Positions 21,725 to 30,919 of a stretch of 52,497 nucleotides of DNA are shown here, in pieces (the stretch's first letter is position 1; each line of letters begins with the position of its first letter). A program made the translations under genes and the position numbers. Source of the stretch: Methylovorus sp035565335 (GTDB lineage: Bacteria > Pseudomonadota > Gammaproteobacteria > Burkholderiales > Methylophilaceae); contig DATMSO010000087.1 in the NCBI GenBank assembly GCA_035565335.1, forward strand, positions 1 through 52,497, read 5' to 3'. Below the pieces are notes generated by a model. The model was not told where the DNA came from. It worked only from the letters and a program-made list of their open reading frames with translations, and did no database searches.

Positions 21725-24291
21725 GCTGGCTTGATGGGTTAGCCGACGACACGGCAATACAGAATCAGCGCGACAGGATCACGCTGGACAACAAACCACC
21801 AGAGCCAGGCTTTTTCACCGGCGCCGGCACTGCCGCACAGCAGGGGCTGACAAAGGGCGTGGTCAAGATCGGCGACACCCTGGGCTTTGGTATCGGTAAC
21901 CCGATGATGCCAGCCGGTGAAGTGCCAACGCTTGAAAGCTTCAAAGCCACGCAGACGCAAGCCCGCACCAAATATGCCGAGCAGATCAAAAGCCTGACAC
22001 CCAAAGCGGATGAGGTCGGCATAGCGGGCCAGGTGCTGAACCCTCTTTTTGATGTCATTCCGCGCACGGTGCTGGGATCGGTGGTGGCCGGGCCATTTGG
22101 TGGAGCAGTGGCTGCCGGTGCGCCAGAGTTTACCGCCAGCAAGGCCGTTGCCGTGAATGAAGGCATAGACCCGGAAACAGCTGCCAAAAAAGCTGCGATT
22201 GACACCGCCGTGATGGGCATCGGTGCCGTGCTACCGGCTGGAAACTTCATGAAAGCATTATTGCCTGATGCTGCCTTGTCCATTGGCGCCAATGTTGGCC
22301 TGGGCATTGCGTCGCGTGCTGGCACATCTCAACTGCTTGAGCGCAATGGCTATGCCCAACAGGCGCAACAATACAAAGCTTTCGATGCCACCGCCATCAC
22401 GATTGATGCTGTGCTTGGTGCTGCATTCTTTGGCGCTTCACGGATTGGCCGTGGATCTGCTGACATCCCAACAGAAGTGGTGGACGCGGCCCTGACCGAA
22501 AAAGCCAGTCAGCATATCAATGTTGATAGTGCTCCCGGCGCCCCGGTCAATGGCAAGTCAGCCGCTATCCATGCACAGACTATTGAGCAGGTGCTAGACC
22601 AGCTCGCTGCCGGTGAGCCCGTAAGCGTCAAAACCGACATTGCGGACGCTGCGTTTATTAAGCCAACCAAGGCCGCGCGCGGTGTGCGCAACAATAACCC
22701 AGGCAATATTGAAGCCAACGGCACGCGCTGGCAGGGCATGACCGGCGATGATGGCCGGTTTGTCACCTTCGAAACACCGGAGGCCGGCATTCGCGCTATG
22801 GGGCGCAACCTTCTCACATACCAAGATCGCTATGGCCTTGATACGGTTGAGGCGATTATCAGCCGCTGGGCGCCGCCAGGGGAAAACAATACTGGCGCAT
22901 ACGTGGCGGCCGTCTCACGTGCCTTGAATGTGAAACCAGGTGAAAAAATCAACTTGCGGGAAGGTGATCGCCTGCAGAAGTTGACCGACGCCATCATTAC
23001 GCACGAGAACGGACGCAATCCATACGATCCTGCCGTGATCGCGGAAGGCGTCAACCGTGCCCTTGGAACCTCAAGCCGCACGCTTGCCGGCGACAACATG
23101 CAGGCCATAATCAGCAAAGACCGGACCGCCGCCATTGAGCAATACAACAAGCTGCCTGATAGCAATGGCGGCCGCATCCTAAACACCGACCTCGCCCGCG
23201 AGTTGTCGCCAGAATATCGCGCCGATCGCACCAAGTCGGCAGATGTGCATGAGCCCGCCAGCCAGTTCATAAAGGATCTGTATGCGGAAAAGCTGGCGCA
23301 GCCGGTAGCAGAAGGCCGCTCTCCTATGGTGCTGTTCACTGCCGGCGGCACTGGATCAGGAAAGTCGACCGGTCTTAAAAACGCTCAGGGCTCGGCCTTG
23401 CTGGATTCCGCGGATATTATTTTTGATACCAATATGAACACCCTGGCGTCAGCCATGAAGAAGATAGAGCAAGCGCTTGATTCTGGGCGTGACGTCAATA
23501 TTGCGTACGTGTATCGCGATCCGGTTGAAGCATTGACCCAAGGCGCGTTGCCGCGTGCCATGCGGATGGGCCGCACCGTTCCGCTGGATGCCCATGCCGC
23601 CACCCATGAGGGCGCGTCCGCCGTCATGCGCGAGCTGGCCGCCAAGTATGCCAATGACCCGCGCGTGAACATTTACGCATTTGATAACACCAAAGGTAAG
23701 GGTGGCTCCACGTTGAGCAGCCTTGACCAGCTCCCTATAGTGGAGCAAAATTCCACATTGGAGGTATTAAAAAATGCTCTCGAATCAGAATACCAAGCCG
23801 GTAACATCAGTGAAGCCGTCTACCAAGGCACTCGTTCCCAATACGCCGGACTTCAAGGCAGTATCGGACAAGATGGCCCAGGAGTTCGTCAACAACCTGA
23901 ACCGCAACGTGCTGGCACAGGACAGCCAAGCGAACAAGTAACACCTGAACAGGGTGCAGCAACTGCGCCCGATACCCAAGCTTTAACCCAAAATCCCCCG
24001 CAAGACCAAAGCATTGCCGATCAGATCGTGACCGGCATTCGCTCTTTGCTTGGCGCTGATAACGCAAAGGCAGAGCCCGGCACCCCTGCCGAAATCAAAG
24101 GCACATCCCCCGAAACGCAGGCCGCTATTGATGCCGCCCGCGCTAATCCAGACCTGCGCATTACGCTTGACGACGGCACCGAAGTGTCAGCTGCCGAGGC
24201 CGTTGCGCTGATTGATAGCGAATTGAAGCAGGCCAACACAGACGCCCAGGCGTTCAGTGCCGCCGTTACTTGTTTTTTGAGGACTGAATAA
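21721..24291 (+). CDS. Ejection protein with muramidase-like and zeta-toxin-like kinase domains
   Basis: 856 residues. Residues 100-240 carry Gly/Ala-rich hydrophobic segments fit for the inner membrane. Residues about 319-450 (RGVRNNNPGNIEANGTRWQG, then FETPEAGIRAMGRNLLTYQ) match a virion muramidase-like domain of the PRD1 P5 kind. Residues about 510-665 form a P-loop kinase resembling zeta toxin: AGGTGSGKST (541-550), DIIFDT (Asp569), YVYRDPVEALTQGALPRAMR and GRTVPLDAHAATHEGA. The last 190 residues are Gln/Pro/Thr-rich. Known zeta kinases phosphorylate UDP-GlcNAc or related sugars. The protein would open the cell wall during DNA entry and deliver a kinase. No epsilon antitoxin gene is seen near it. 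Confidence 0.8.
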   Translation: MSWLDGLADDTAIQNQRDRITLDNKPPEPGFFTGAGTAAQQGLTKGVVKIGDTLGFGIGNPMMPAGEVPTLESFKATQTQARTKYAEQIKSLTPKADEVGIAGQVLNPLFDVIPRTVLGSVVAGPFGGAVAAGAPEFTASKAVAVNEGIDPETAAKKAAIDTAVMGIGAVLPAGNFMKALLPDAALSIGANVGLGIASRAGTSQLLERNGYAQQAQQYKAFDATAITIDAVLGAAFFGASRIGRGSADIPTEVVDAALTEKASQHINVDSAPGAPVNGKSAAIHAQTIEQVLDQLAAGEPVSVKTDIADAAFIKPTKAARGVRNNNPGNIEANGTRWQGMTGDDGRFVTFETPEAGIRAMGRNLLTYQDRYGLDTVEAIISRWAPPGENNTGAYVAAVSRALNVKPGEKINLREGDRLQKLTDAIITHENGRNPYDPAVIAEGVNRALGTSSRTLAGDNMQAIISKDRTAAIEQYNKLPDSNGGRILNTDLARELSPEYRADRTKSADVHEPASQFIKDLYAEKLAQPVAEGRSPMVLFTAGGTGSGKSTGLKNAQGSALLDSADIIFDTNMNTLASAMKKIEQALDSGRDVNIAYVYRDPVEALTQGALPRAMRMGRTVPLDAHAATHEGASAVMRELAAKYANDPRVNIYAFDNTKGKGGSTLSSLDQLPIVEQNSTLEVLKNALESEYQAGNISEAVYQGTRSQYAGLQGSIGQDGPGVRQQPEPQRAGTGQPSEQVTPEQGAATAPDTQALTQNPPQDQSIADQIVTGIRSLLGADNAKAEPGTPAEIKGTSPETQAAIDAARANPDLRITLDDGTEVSAAEAVALIDSELKQANTDAQAFSAAVTCFLRTE

Positions 24292-26735
24292 TGCGAGCAG
24301 AATGCATAAACGCAGTGGAGCAGGCCATCGGCCGCGCTCTTAAGCCAGGCGAAGCGGACGGGATCGAAAAGCGCATACTCGGCAACATGCAGATGATTGC
24401 CCGCGACGATCCCAAATCATGGGCAGGCATGAGCAAAACCGAGCGATACACGGCCGCCGCAAATGCCGCCGCCAAGCAGTTGCAGGCCGATGCTCAGTTG
24501 AAGGCGAACCGGCTGGCGCTCAATATCACCGCACGCGCGAAGCTGTCACAGCGCTTCAATGATGGCGTCTTGAATGGCGTCACCGGCGCCAACACGGTGG
24601 AGCGCATCCTCAACCAGACAGACGCCTATATAAAGGGCGTGCAGCGTGAGAATTTCAGCCTGCTGCTGGATACCATCAATGCAGCTGATCCGCGATTTTT
24701 TGGGCTGGCCGACAACCCAAAGGCAACGGCTGACTTCGTGCGCGAGGTTTTTGGCGGGGACTCTGGCAGCGAGATCGCCAAGAAAGGGGCCAAGGCCTGG
24801 CTTGATACCATCGAAAGCATGCGCCAGCGCTTCAACCGTGCCGGTGGTGATGTAGGCAAACTGGATTATGGCTACATTCCACAGACCCATGACCAGGCCA
24901 CGGTGCTGCGCAATGGCATGGATAAGTGGCGCGAGATCATTGCCCCGCTGCTGGACCGTTCCCGCTATGTGGACGATGCGGGCAATCCGCTGGGTGATGC
25001 TGAATTTATGGGTATGCTGGATAACGTCTGGCAAACCATCGCCACCGGCGGGCTGAATAAGCTAGACCCCAGCAAGCAGACTTTTGGCACATCCTTTGCT
25101 AATCGTGGCAGCCAGTCACGGCAATTGCACTTCAAGGATGCCGATTCGTGGCTGCAGTACAATGATCTGTACGGCCGTGGCACGCTATTCGAGGCCATGC
25201 AAAACCACGTCACTGGCATAGGTCGGAATATCGGCGTGATCGAGGAAATGGGCCCAAACCCACGCGCAGGCTTTGACATGCTGCAAAAAATGGCGGTCAA
25301 GAGTGACGGGCGTCAAACATCCGTGGGGGCTGGCTTCGCCGAGCTGGATGCGCTGTATAAGGTCATGTCCGGCGAGAATAACCAGGCCGCCAATCCCAGC
25401 ATGGCGCAGATTAATCAGGACATTCGCAACATCACGGTAGCGGCCAAGCTGCAGGGCACGCTGCTTTCATCGGTGACGGATATACCAACACTGCTGGCAA
25501 ACGCTCATTATCAGCAGCTGCCGATATTCCGCACGCTGGGCAATGTGATCAAGTCATTCGGGAGCGACTACAAACAATATGCCAACGTCAACGGCCTGGT
25601 ATCAGAATCGATCATCAGCGACATGACGCGGTGGGCAGACGGAAATATGTCCAATGGCATCACTTCAAAGCTGGCCAGCGCCACGATGAAGGTGCAATTT
25701 CTCAACGCCTGGACCGATTCATTAAAGCGCGGCTTTCAGATCAGCATGATGGGCGCCTTGGGCAAGATACACGGCAACACATGGGACACCATGCAGGCAG
25801 CTGATAGGGCGCGGCTTGAATTCCAGGGCGTTACTCCTGAAATCTATAACGTGTGGGCGCAGGCCAAGCCGGAGCAGTGGCGCGGCTCCAGCATGCTGAC
25901 ACCGGATGCTATCCGCGCTATTCCTGATTCAGCACTTGAATCCATGGGAAATCCTGGCGAGCTGCGCGACAGGGCCGTGTCCCGCGTGCTGGGCTTCATC
26001 ATCGACGAATCTGAATATGCCGTTACCACGCCAGACTTGACCACGCGTGCCAGCCTGGGCGGCGCATTGCAAAAGGGCACCGCCTGGGGGGAGTTTGCCC
26101 GCCATGCCACCCTGTTCAAATCCTTTCCGCTGGCGATGGCAAATCGTCACATGCGCCGGGCATCGGCCATGAATGGCGAAACCGGAAATATTGGCTATGC
26201 CGTTTCGCTGATGGTTGGGCTGATTGGCTTCGGCGCACTGGCCGTGCAACTCAAATCACTGGCCAGCGGCCAAGACCCTGCCGACATGACAACTCCAAAA
26301 TTTTGGGGCAAGGCTATGGCGCAGGGTGGCGGCCTCGGCATTTATGGTGACTTGATTTATACCGGCCTCGGCGGGCAGAGTCGAAGCGGCCAGCCAAACT
26401 ATGCAGGCTTTGCAGGGCCGGTGCTGGGCACGGCGGCCGATTACGCCAACATCACCCTGGGCAACTTGGGCGAGGTTATCCGTGGCGAGAAAACAGATGC
26501 CGGTGCCGAGATAGTCCGTTTCACCAAGCAAAACACCCCATTCATCAATCTGTGGTATGCCAAGGCTGCCATTGATCATTTGGCGCTGCAAGACCTACAG
26601 GAATCCCTGTCGCCCGGCTATTTGTCGCGCATGCGCCAGCGGGCATATCAGGACTACGGGCAGCGCTATTGGTGGGAACCGGGCGAGACATTGCCAGCAC
26701 GCGCCCCAGACATGGCAAATGCAATAGGAGAGTAA
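24291..26735 (+). CDS. Large internal virion protein (ejectosome component)
   Basis: 814 residues, long helices in the first half (NAAAKQLQADAQLKANRLAL and around) and a hydrophobic patch near 630-665 (IGYAVSLMVGLIGFGALAVQ). The pattern GRGTLFEAMQNHVTGIGRNI and the C-terminal YQDYGQRYWWEPGETLP block are shared by giant ejection proteins of N4- and Bcep-type podoviruses, where the region is often fused to the preceding polypeptide. Here it is split: its ATG overlaps the stop of the kinase-bearing gene (TAATG). It is probably the counterpart of the C-terminal half of T7 gp16. No enzyme motif seen. Confidence 0.75.
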   Translation: MRAECINAVEQAIGRALKPGEADGIEKRILGNMQMIARDDPKSWAGMSKTERYTAAANAAAKQLQADAQLKANRLALNITARAKLSQRFNDGVLNGVTGANTVERILNQTDAYIKGVQRENFSLLLDTINAADPRFFGLADNPKATADFVREVFGGDSGSEIAKKGAKAWLDTIESMRQRFNRAGGDVGKLDYGYIPQTHDQATVLRNGMDKWREIIAPLLDRSRYVDDAGNPLGDAEFMGMLDNVWQTIATGGLNKLDPSKQTFGTSFANRGSQSRQLHFKDADSWLQYNDLYGRGTLFEAMQNHVTGIGRNIGVIEEMGPNPRAGFDMLQKMAVKSDGRQTSVGAGFAELDALYKVMSGENNQAANPSMAQINQDIRNITVAAKLQGTLLSSVTDIPTLLANAHYQQLPIFRTLGNVIKSFGSDYKQYANVNGLVSESIISDMTRWADGNMSNGITSKLASATMKVQFLNAWTDSLKRGFQISMMGALGKIHGNTWDTMQAADRARLEFQGVTPEIYNVWAQAKPEQWRGSSMLTPDAIRAIPDSALESMGNPGELRDRAVSRVLGFIIDESEYAVTTPDLTTRASLGGALQKGTAWGEFARHATLFKSFPLAMANRHMRRASAMNGETGNIGYAVSLMVGLIGFGALAVQLKSLASGQDPADMTTPKFWGKAMAQGGGLGIYGDLIYTGLGGQSRSGQPNYAGFAGPVLGTAADYANITLGNLGEVIRGEKTDAGAEIVRFTKQNTPFINLWYAKAAIDHLALQDLQESLSPGYLSRMRQRAYQDYGQRYWWEPGETLPARAPDMANAIGE

Positions 26736-26738
26736 ACG

Positions 26739-27098
26739 ATGCGAGCCGATCAACTGCAGCGCCTGAAAGACCTTGGGGAAAAGCTGATTGATGTTTACCT
26801 GGAAGAAGCCGACCCCGAGGCATGGGCTGGGGCTGGCCTGCCTATCAACGACATGAGCAAAGAGGAGCGCGGTGACCGCTACTGGAGCAAGAAAAACGGT
26901 GTTGCCACCATTGCGCTGGCCATGCGCACCGCCGAGCTTGTTGATCGCTTCGAGAAGGGCGTGGGCGGCGGCGAAGATCATGACGGCGATGTTGATAAGC
27001 AGATCGCGGCATCTGAAAAAGAAGCTGCCCGCTTACTGGGACGCATCACCGACCCTGCCGTGAAAAAGAAATTCATGGATAAAACCCTTGGGAAATGA
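26739..27098 (+). CDS. Probable terminase small subunit
   Basis: 119 residues, helical, with a charged N-terminus (LQRLKDLGEKLIDVYLEEAD) and a coiled-coil-like C-terminal half (about 77-115). It lies just before the large terminase, as in T7-type phages where the small subunit recognises the concatemer DNA. The call rests mainly on position and size, since small subunits differ greatly in sequence. Confidence 0.65.
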   Translation: MRADQLQRLKDLGEKLIDVYLEEADPEAWAGAGLPINDMSKEERGDRYWSKKNGVATIALAMRTAELVDRFEKGVGGGEDHDGDVDKQIAASEKEAARLLGRITDPAVKKKFMDKTLGK

Positions 27099-28731
27099 GG
27101 CCCAACAAAAGCCCAAAGCGGAAAAAGTATCGCTACTCGTTTTCTTCGTGATGTGGGCAAAGCGCATGCGCTGGGATGTTCCCGACATCCACGTGCAGGC
27201 GCTGGTATGGCTAGAGAACAAGGGCGAGCTCGCCGTCTTACGGTGCTTCCGTGGTTTCGGCAAGTCCACGCTGCTGGCGATTTATAACGCCTGGCGCTAC
27301 TACAAAGACCCCACCTTTCGGATATTGCATCAATCCGAAGCTGACCCTACTGCATACAAGACCAGCCGCGATACGCGGAATGTGCTGCGCAATCACCCGT
27401 TGACCAAGCATTTACTGCCTCCAGGGCAGGGCACTGTTGAACAGTGGTGGGTGAATGGCTCCAATGATTCCCGCAATGCCTCCATGTATGCCAAAGGCAT
27501 CCTGTCAAACGTAACATCAGCGCGCGCGGACGAGTGCCAAAACGATGATGTGGAGGTACCGCGGAACATCCAAACCCCGGAGGCTCGGGAAAAGTTGCGT
27601 AGCCGACTAGATGAACAGACGCATATTTTGGTTCCTGGCGGATCAAAGTTATATATTGGCACGCCACACACTCACGACAGCCTTTATGATGAGATCGAAG
27701 CTATGGGCGCTGATTGCTTGACCATTCGCATGTATGGGGATGAATACCGTATTGAGGCGGCAACTGCTAGGGTTTATCGCCTTCCATTTATTCCGGAGGT
27801 TGTGTTCTCTGGCATCGGCAAGCGTGCCAGGGTATTGCGCGAAGGATTGGATTATTCCCTATCTGGTACCACCATAACATTTGTCGAGACGCTAGGGTGT
27901 CTAATTGACTTCTACGCTCGCCCAGCTTGGCCTGGTAGATTCAGCGCAGATGAGCTTGAAAAACGCCGCGGTGAGACGCGTACCATCAATGCTTGGGATA
28001 GCCAATATCAGCTGCACAGCAAGCCGGTGACACAGGTTCGCCTGAACCCAGAAGGCATAACCCCCTATGATGCAAAACCATTTATTCGCAAGGCAAATGG
28101 TGAAATCACCATGTGGCTGGGCAAGGTGCAGATTGTCAGCGCTACAGCAAAATGGGATCCGTCATCTGGCAAGCTGAATTCTGATATTTCCTCTTTCAGC
28201 GTGATGTTGCAAGACGATACCGGGCGCATGTACTGGCACAAGGCCGTATCGCTTGAGGGTGATCTTGCCCTATTCGATGATGCCGGCCGTGTCATCGGCG
28301 GCCAGGTCTGGCAAATATGCGACATCATCCAAGAATTGCAGCTCCCCCGTGTAGTGATTGAAAGCAATGGGGTGGGCACGAATAACGCCTCTATCCTGCG
28401 CGGCGCCATGAAGGCCCGCAACATTCAATGCGGCATCACGGAAATCCACGAGACGCGCAACAAAAACCGGAAAATTCTGGCGGCCTTTGAGCCTGCGCTT
28501 TCTGGTAATTACCTATGGGCGCACGTTGATGTGTTGGAGGAAGTCTGGGAGCAAATGCGCGACTTCAACCCAGCCATCACCACGAATGCAGACGATCATT
28601 TGGATTCAGGGGCTGGGGCAATGGAAGGCGAGCCGGTGCGCATTGGCAAAATTGTCGGGAACCCGACAGACGATGCAAGGCAAGATTGGCGTCCAAGAGC
28701 GGGCGTTGCGGAGGTGACGTTCGAAACCTAG
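27088..28731 (+). CDS. Terminase large subunit
   Basis: 547 residues. The packaging ATPase and nuclease. Walker A is CFRGFGKST (about 53-61), and the Walker B/coupling region is SARADECQNDDVE (about 144-156). The nuclease domain is in the C-terminal half, with VVIESNGVGTNN (about 417-428) and acidic residues near TNADDHLDSG. Residues about 219-276 (beginning EYRIEAATARVYRLPF, ending FVETLGCLIDFYAR) look like a beta-rich insertion between the ATPase and nuclease domains. The start is uncertain: TTG at 27088 overlaps the small-subunit stop, and no ATG with a ribosome binding site is close. Confidence 0.9.
   Translation: MGNEAQQKPKAEKVSLLVFFVMWAKRMRWDVPDIHVQALVWLENKGELAVLRCFRGFGKSTLLAIYNAWRYYKDPTFRILHQSEADPTAYKTSRDTRNVLRNHPLTKHLLPPGQGTVEQWWVNGSNDSRNASMYAKGILSNVTSARADECQNDDVEVPRNIQTPEAREKLRSRLDEQTHILVPGGSKLYIGTPHTHDSLYDEIEAMGADCLTIRMYGDEYRIEAATARVYRLPFIPEVVFSGIGKRARVLREGLDYSLSGTTITFVETLGCLIDFYARPAWPGRFSADELEKRRGETRTINAWDSQYQLHSKPVTQVRLNPEGITPYDAKPFIRKANGEITMWLGKVQIVSATAKWDPSSGKLNSDISSFSVMLQDDTGRMYWHKAVSLEGDLALFDDAGRVIGGQVWQICDIIQELQLPRVVIESNGVGTNNASILRGAMKARNIQCGITEIHETRNKNRKILAAFEPALSGNYLWAHVDVLEEVWEQMRDFNPAITTNADDHLDSGAGAMEGEPVRIGKIVGNPTDDARQDWRPRAGVAEVTFET
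28653..28668. repeat. Palindrome TGTCGGGAACCCGACA, copy 3
   Basis: Identical in its 16-bp core to copy 1 at 8801-8818 although the two lie in unrelated genes. Both encode V-G-N-P-T in the same frame. It sits about 60 bp before the end of the large terminase gene. Confidence 0.6.
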
Positions 28732-28749
28732 TTATTGAGGTGCGCCACC

Positions 28750-29946
28750 ATGTCACAGCCAGCACAGACGCCGGTAAACAGCAGCATAGCCAACGGAGTG
28801 ACCACGGTATTCCCGTACAACTTCACCATTTTTGATGCATCTGATTTGCTGGTCATGGTGAATGGCGTCGAGGTTACAAGCGGCTTTACGATCAGCGGGG
28901 TCGGTAATGAAGCGGGCGGTGACGTAACATTTTCCACCCCGCCAGCCAGCGGCGCTACTGTGTTGCGAGCTCGCGACCTTCCAATTTCAAGAGACACCGA
29001 TTATCAACAAAATGGCGGATTTCGAGCCGATGTTCTCGACCAAGACCTTGACCGAACAATTCAAATCTTGCAGCAACTTAATCAGAATACGCTGCGTTCG
29101 ATCAAAATGCCGCTTGATACGCTTACTGAGCAGCAAATTACAGAAAATGCGCCATCCCGCGCGCTTCGTGTTCTGTGCTTTGATGCATCCGGCAACGTCA
29201 CCCTTTCCACCCTGACAATTGATGAACTTGAGGCTCAGCCAGCTGGCGCAGCCCAAAGCGCTATTGATGCGGCCGCAAGTGCTGCCAGCGCTTTGGCCGC
29301 TGCTGCCGCCGCCGCCGCCTCATACGATAGCTTTGATGATCGCTACCTCGGCGCCAAGGCCACCGCTCCCACCGTAGACAATGACGGCAACCCGCTGATC
29401 ACCGGCGCCCTGTACTTCAAAACCGGCAGCGGGCAGGGGATGTATGTGTGGAATGGTTCGTCGTGGGATAGTGCAGCCAGCGTAGTTCCTGATGGCTCGG
29501 TGACAACGGCAAAGATTGTTGATCTGGCAGTAACTGCATTAAAACTTGCTGCCGGGGCGGCAACACTTGCAAAGCTTGATACAACCGGAGCTGTTGACCA
29601 ACTGTTAACGGCACAGGGTTCAGGTGTAGCGCCCGTGTGGGCAGCAAACAAATATCTTGGTGTTGGGCAAACCTGGCAATCATTTACCGTAGGTTCAACT
29701 CGTGTTGTAGGTACTACATACACAAACAGCACAGGCAAACCTATTGTTGTCGGCGTTGCTGCTGCCGACACCGGTGGTGCGCAAGCAACCTTGACCGTAG
29801 GCGGCGTCATCGTTGATCAATTCATATTCTCCGTTGGGTCTTTCAACGGCACCTTTGGCCTAGTCGGCATTGTTCCCCCTGGGGCAACGTACGTGGTCAA
29901 CATTGCCGGAGCAATGACTATCCCATCCTGGTACGAATTACGTTAG
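28750..29946 (+). CDS. Tail fibre protein with T7-type N-terminus
   Basis: 398 residues from the ATG at 28750 (GAGGTG upstream; a TTG five codons earlier is less likely). Residues 1-125 match the T7 gp17 N-terminal tail-attachment domain: VTTVFPYNFTIFDASDLLVM, GFTISGVGNEAGGDVTFSTPP, and DQDLDRTIQILQQLNQNTLR. An Ala-rich coiled coil follows (about 165-190), then DGNPLITGALYFKTGSGQGM, a motif common in phage fibres. A repeat-poor beta-rich C-terminal head (about 300-398) follows. It should anchor to the tail and bind the host surface. The fibre is short, so the SGNH protein may be a second receptor-binding element. Confidence 0.88.
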   Translation: MSQPAQTPVNSSIANGVTTVFPYNFTIFDASDLLVMVNGVEVTSGFTISGVGNEAGGDVTFSTPPASGATVLRARDLPISRDTDYQQNGGFRADVLDQDLDRTIQILQQLNQNTLRSIKMPLDTLTEQQITENAPSRALRVLCFDASGNVTLSTLTIDELEAQPAGAAQSAIDAAASAASALAAAAAAAASYDSFDDRYLGAKATAPTVDNDGNPLITGALYFKTGSGQGMYVWNGSSWDSAASVVPDGSVTTAKIVDLAVTALKLAAGAATLAKLDTTGAVDQLLTAQGSGVAPVWAANKYLGVGQTWQSFTVGSTRVVGTTYTNSTGKPIVVGVAAADTGGAQATLTVGGVIVDQFIFSVGSFNGTFGLVGIVPPGATYVVNIAGAMTIPSWYELR

Positions 29947-29954
29947 GACTATCC

Positions 29955-30341
29955 ATGCCATATTACAAAACACCCGATAACGACACGTATTACCTGGACG
30001 ATGGAGTGCTGCCTTCTGACGTAGAAGGATTTCCAGCTGATGCTGTTGAGATTCCAGAGGATGAGGCAAAACAACTAGCCGCGCTGACGGTAGGCAAGTT
30101 CATCAAGACCAAGTTTACCTCTCTTGAGTATTTAGACCGTTTCACCGAAGCAGAACAGCTTGCCGTTGCCACTGCGGCCATGAGCAATCCAGCGGTGAAG
30201 CTTTGGTATGACCGCATGCTAGCAGCTTCCTATGTGGACATTGAAGACCCACGAGTAGCGGCAGGCATTGATGCATTGATAACTGCCGGACTGCTAGACG
30301 CAGGGCGTAAAGAGGCATTGTTACAACCGATTGAGATTTAG
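29955..30341 (+). CDS. Probable fibre-associated protein
   Basis: 128 residues. It begins MPYYKTPDNDTYYLDDGV, typical of short proteins that follow fibre genes, then a helical domain (about 50-120) with FTEAEQLAVATAAMSNPAVK. The helical half resembles a pattern seen in several phages with no assigned role. It may act as a fibre chaperone or assembly factor; that is inference from position. Confidence 0.55.
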   Translation: MPYYKTPDNDTYYLDDGVLPSDVEGFPADAVEIPEDEAKQLAALTVGKFIKTKFTSLEYLDRFTEAEQLAVATAAMSNPAVKLWYDRMLAASYVDIEDPRVAAGIDALITAGLLDAGRKEALLQPIEI

Positions 30342-30350
30342 GGGAATCAC

Positions 30351-30668
30351 GTGCAGGAAAAGGATAGCCCCATGGACAGACGCGATACGCACTGGCGCAT
30401 CAATAAGGAAATACCCGTGAGCACCCTCGTGGTGCTACTCACCCAGACAGTGAGCTTTATTTTCTTTTTGGCAAAACAGGACACCCGCCTGACATTGCTG
30501 GAAGAGCGCCGCCAGGATGATAAAGCGGCGGCCGTTGCTATTGTGCAATTACCCGAGCGCATGCTCCGTACCGAGCTGCAGGTTTCGACCATTGCAAAGT
30601 CGGTAGAGCGTCTGGAAATAAAGCTGGATCAGCAAAATGCTGATAGCGCTGCAAGGGGAAAGCGATGA
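30351..30668 (+). CDS. Membrane-anchored coiled-coil protein of the lysis region
   Basis: 105 residues from a GTG with AGGGGA upstream; an ATG at 30372 is also possible. One transmembrane segment (about 22-41, VSTLVVLLTQTVSFIFFLAK) is followed by a charged coiled coil (about 43-98). It is directly upstream of the holin-like gene and overlaps it (30665-30668). This shape is common in phage lysis cassettes, where such proteins may be holin partners. Confidence 0.6.
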   Translation: MQEKDSPMDRRDTHWRINKEIPVSTLVVLLTQTVSFIFFLAKQDTRLTLLEERRQDDKAAAVAIVQLPERMLRTELQVSTIAKSVERLEIKLDQQNADSAARGKR

Positions 30669-30919
30669 TTGCCCTTGTCAAAAAAGTCATTCACGACTGC
30701 CTTACCGGGGCTGATGGTGCGACTTACGATCCCGCACGCGTCTATGGGGCCATGGCCGTCAATGTGTTTCTGGTCAATGCGCTATACGCCCTCTACAAAG
30801 GGCAGACGTGGGACCCGGTGAACTACGGTACCGGCTTCGGCATTTTGTTGGCAGGGTTCGGCGCCGCAGTTGCGCTCAAGTCAAAGACTGAACCTACTGC
30901 GGAGGACCCAGGCAAATGA
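30665..30919 (+). CDS. Putative holin
   Basis: 84 residues with two transmembrane segments (about 28-46, YGAMAVNVFLVNALYALY, and 56-72, GTGFGILLAGFGAAVALK) and a charged C-terminus. Its start overlaps the previous stop and its end overlaps the endolysin start (ATGA, 30916-30919). The two-helix shape and place before the endolysin support a holin that opens the inner membrane at the end of infection. No family was named with certainty. Confidence 0.65.
   Translation: MIALVKKVIHDCLTGADGATYDPARVYGAMAVNVFLVNALYALYKGQTWDPVNYGTGFGILLAGFGAAVALKSKTEPTAEDPGK

Noticed and set aside
29255..29325. GC-rich repeats in the fibre gene as a possible recombination site
   Set aside because: They only encode an Ala-rich coiled coil using GCC/GCT codons; no inverted repeat or invertase gene is present.
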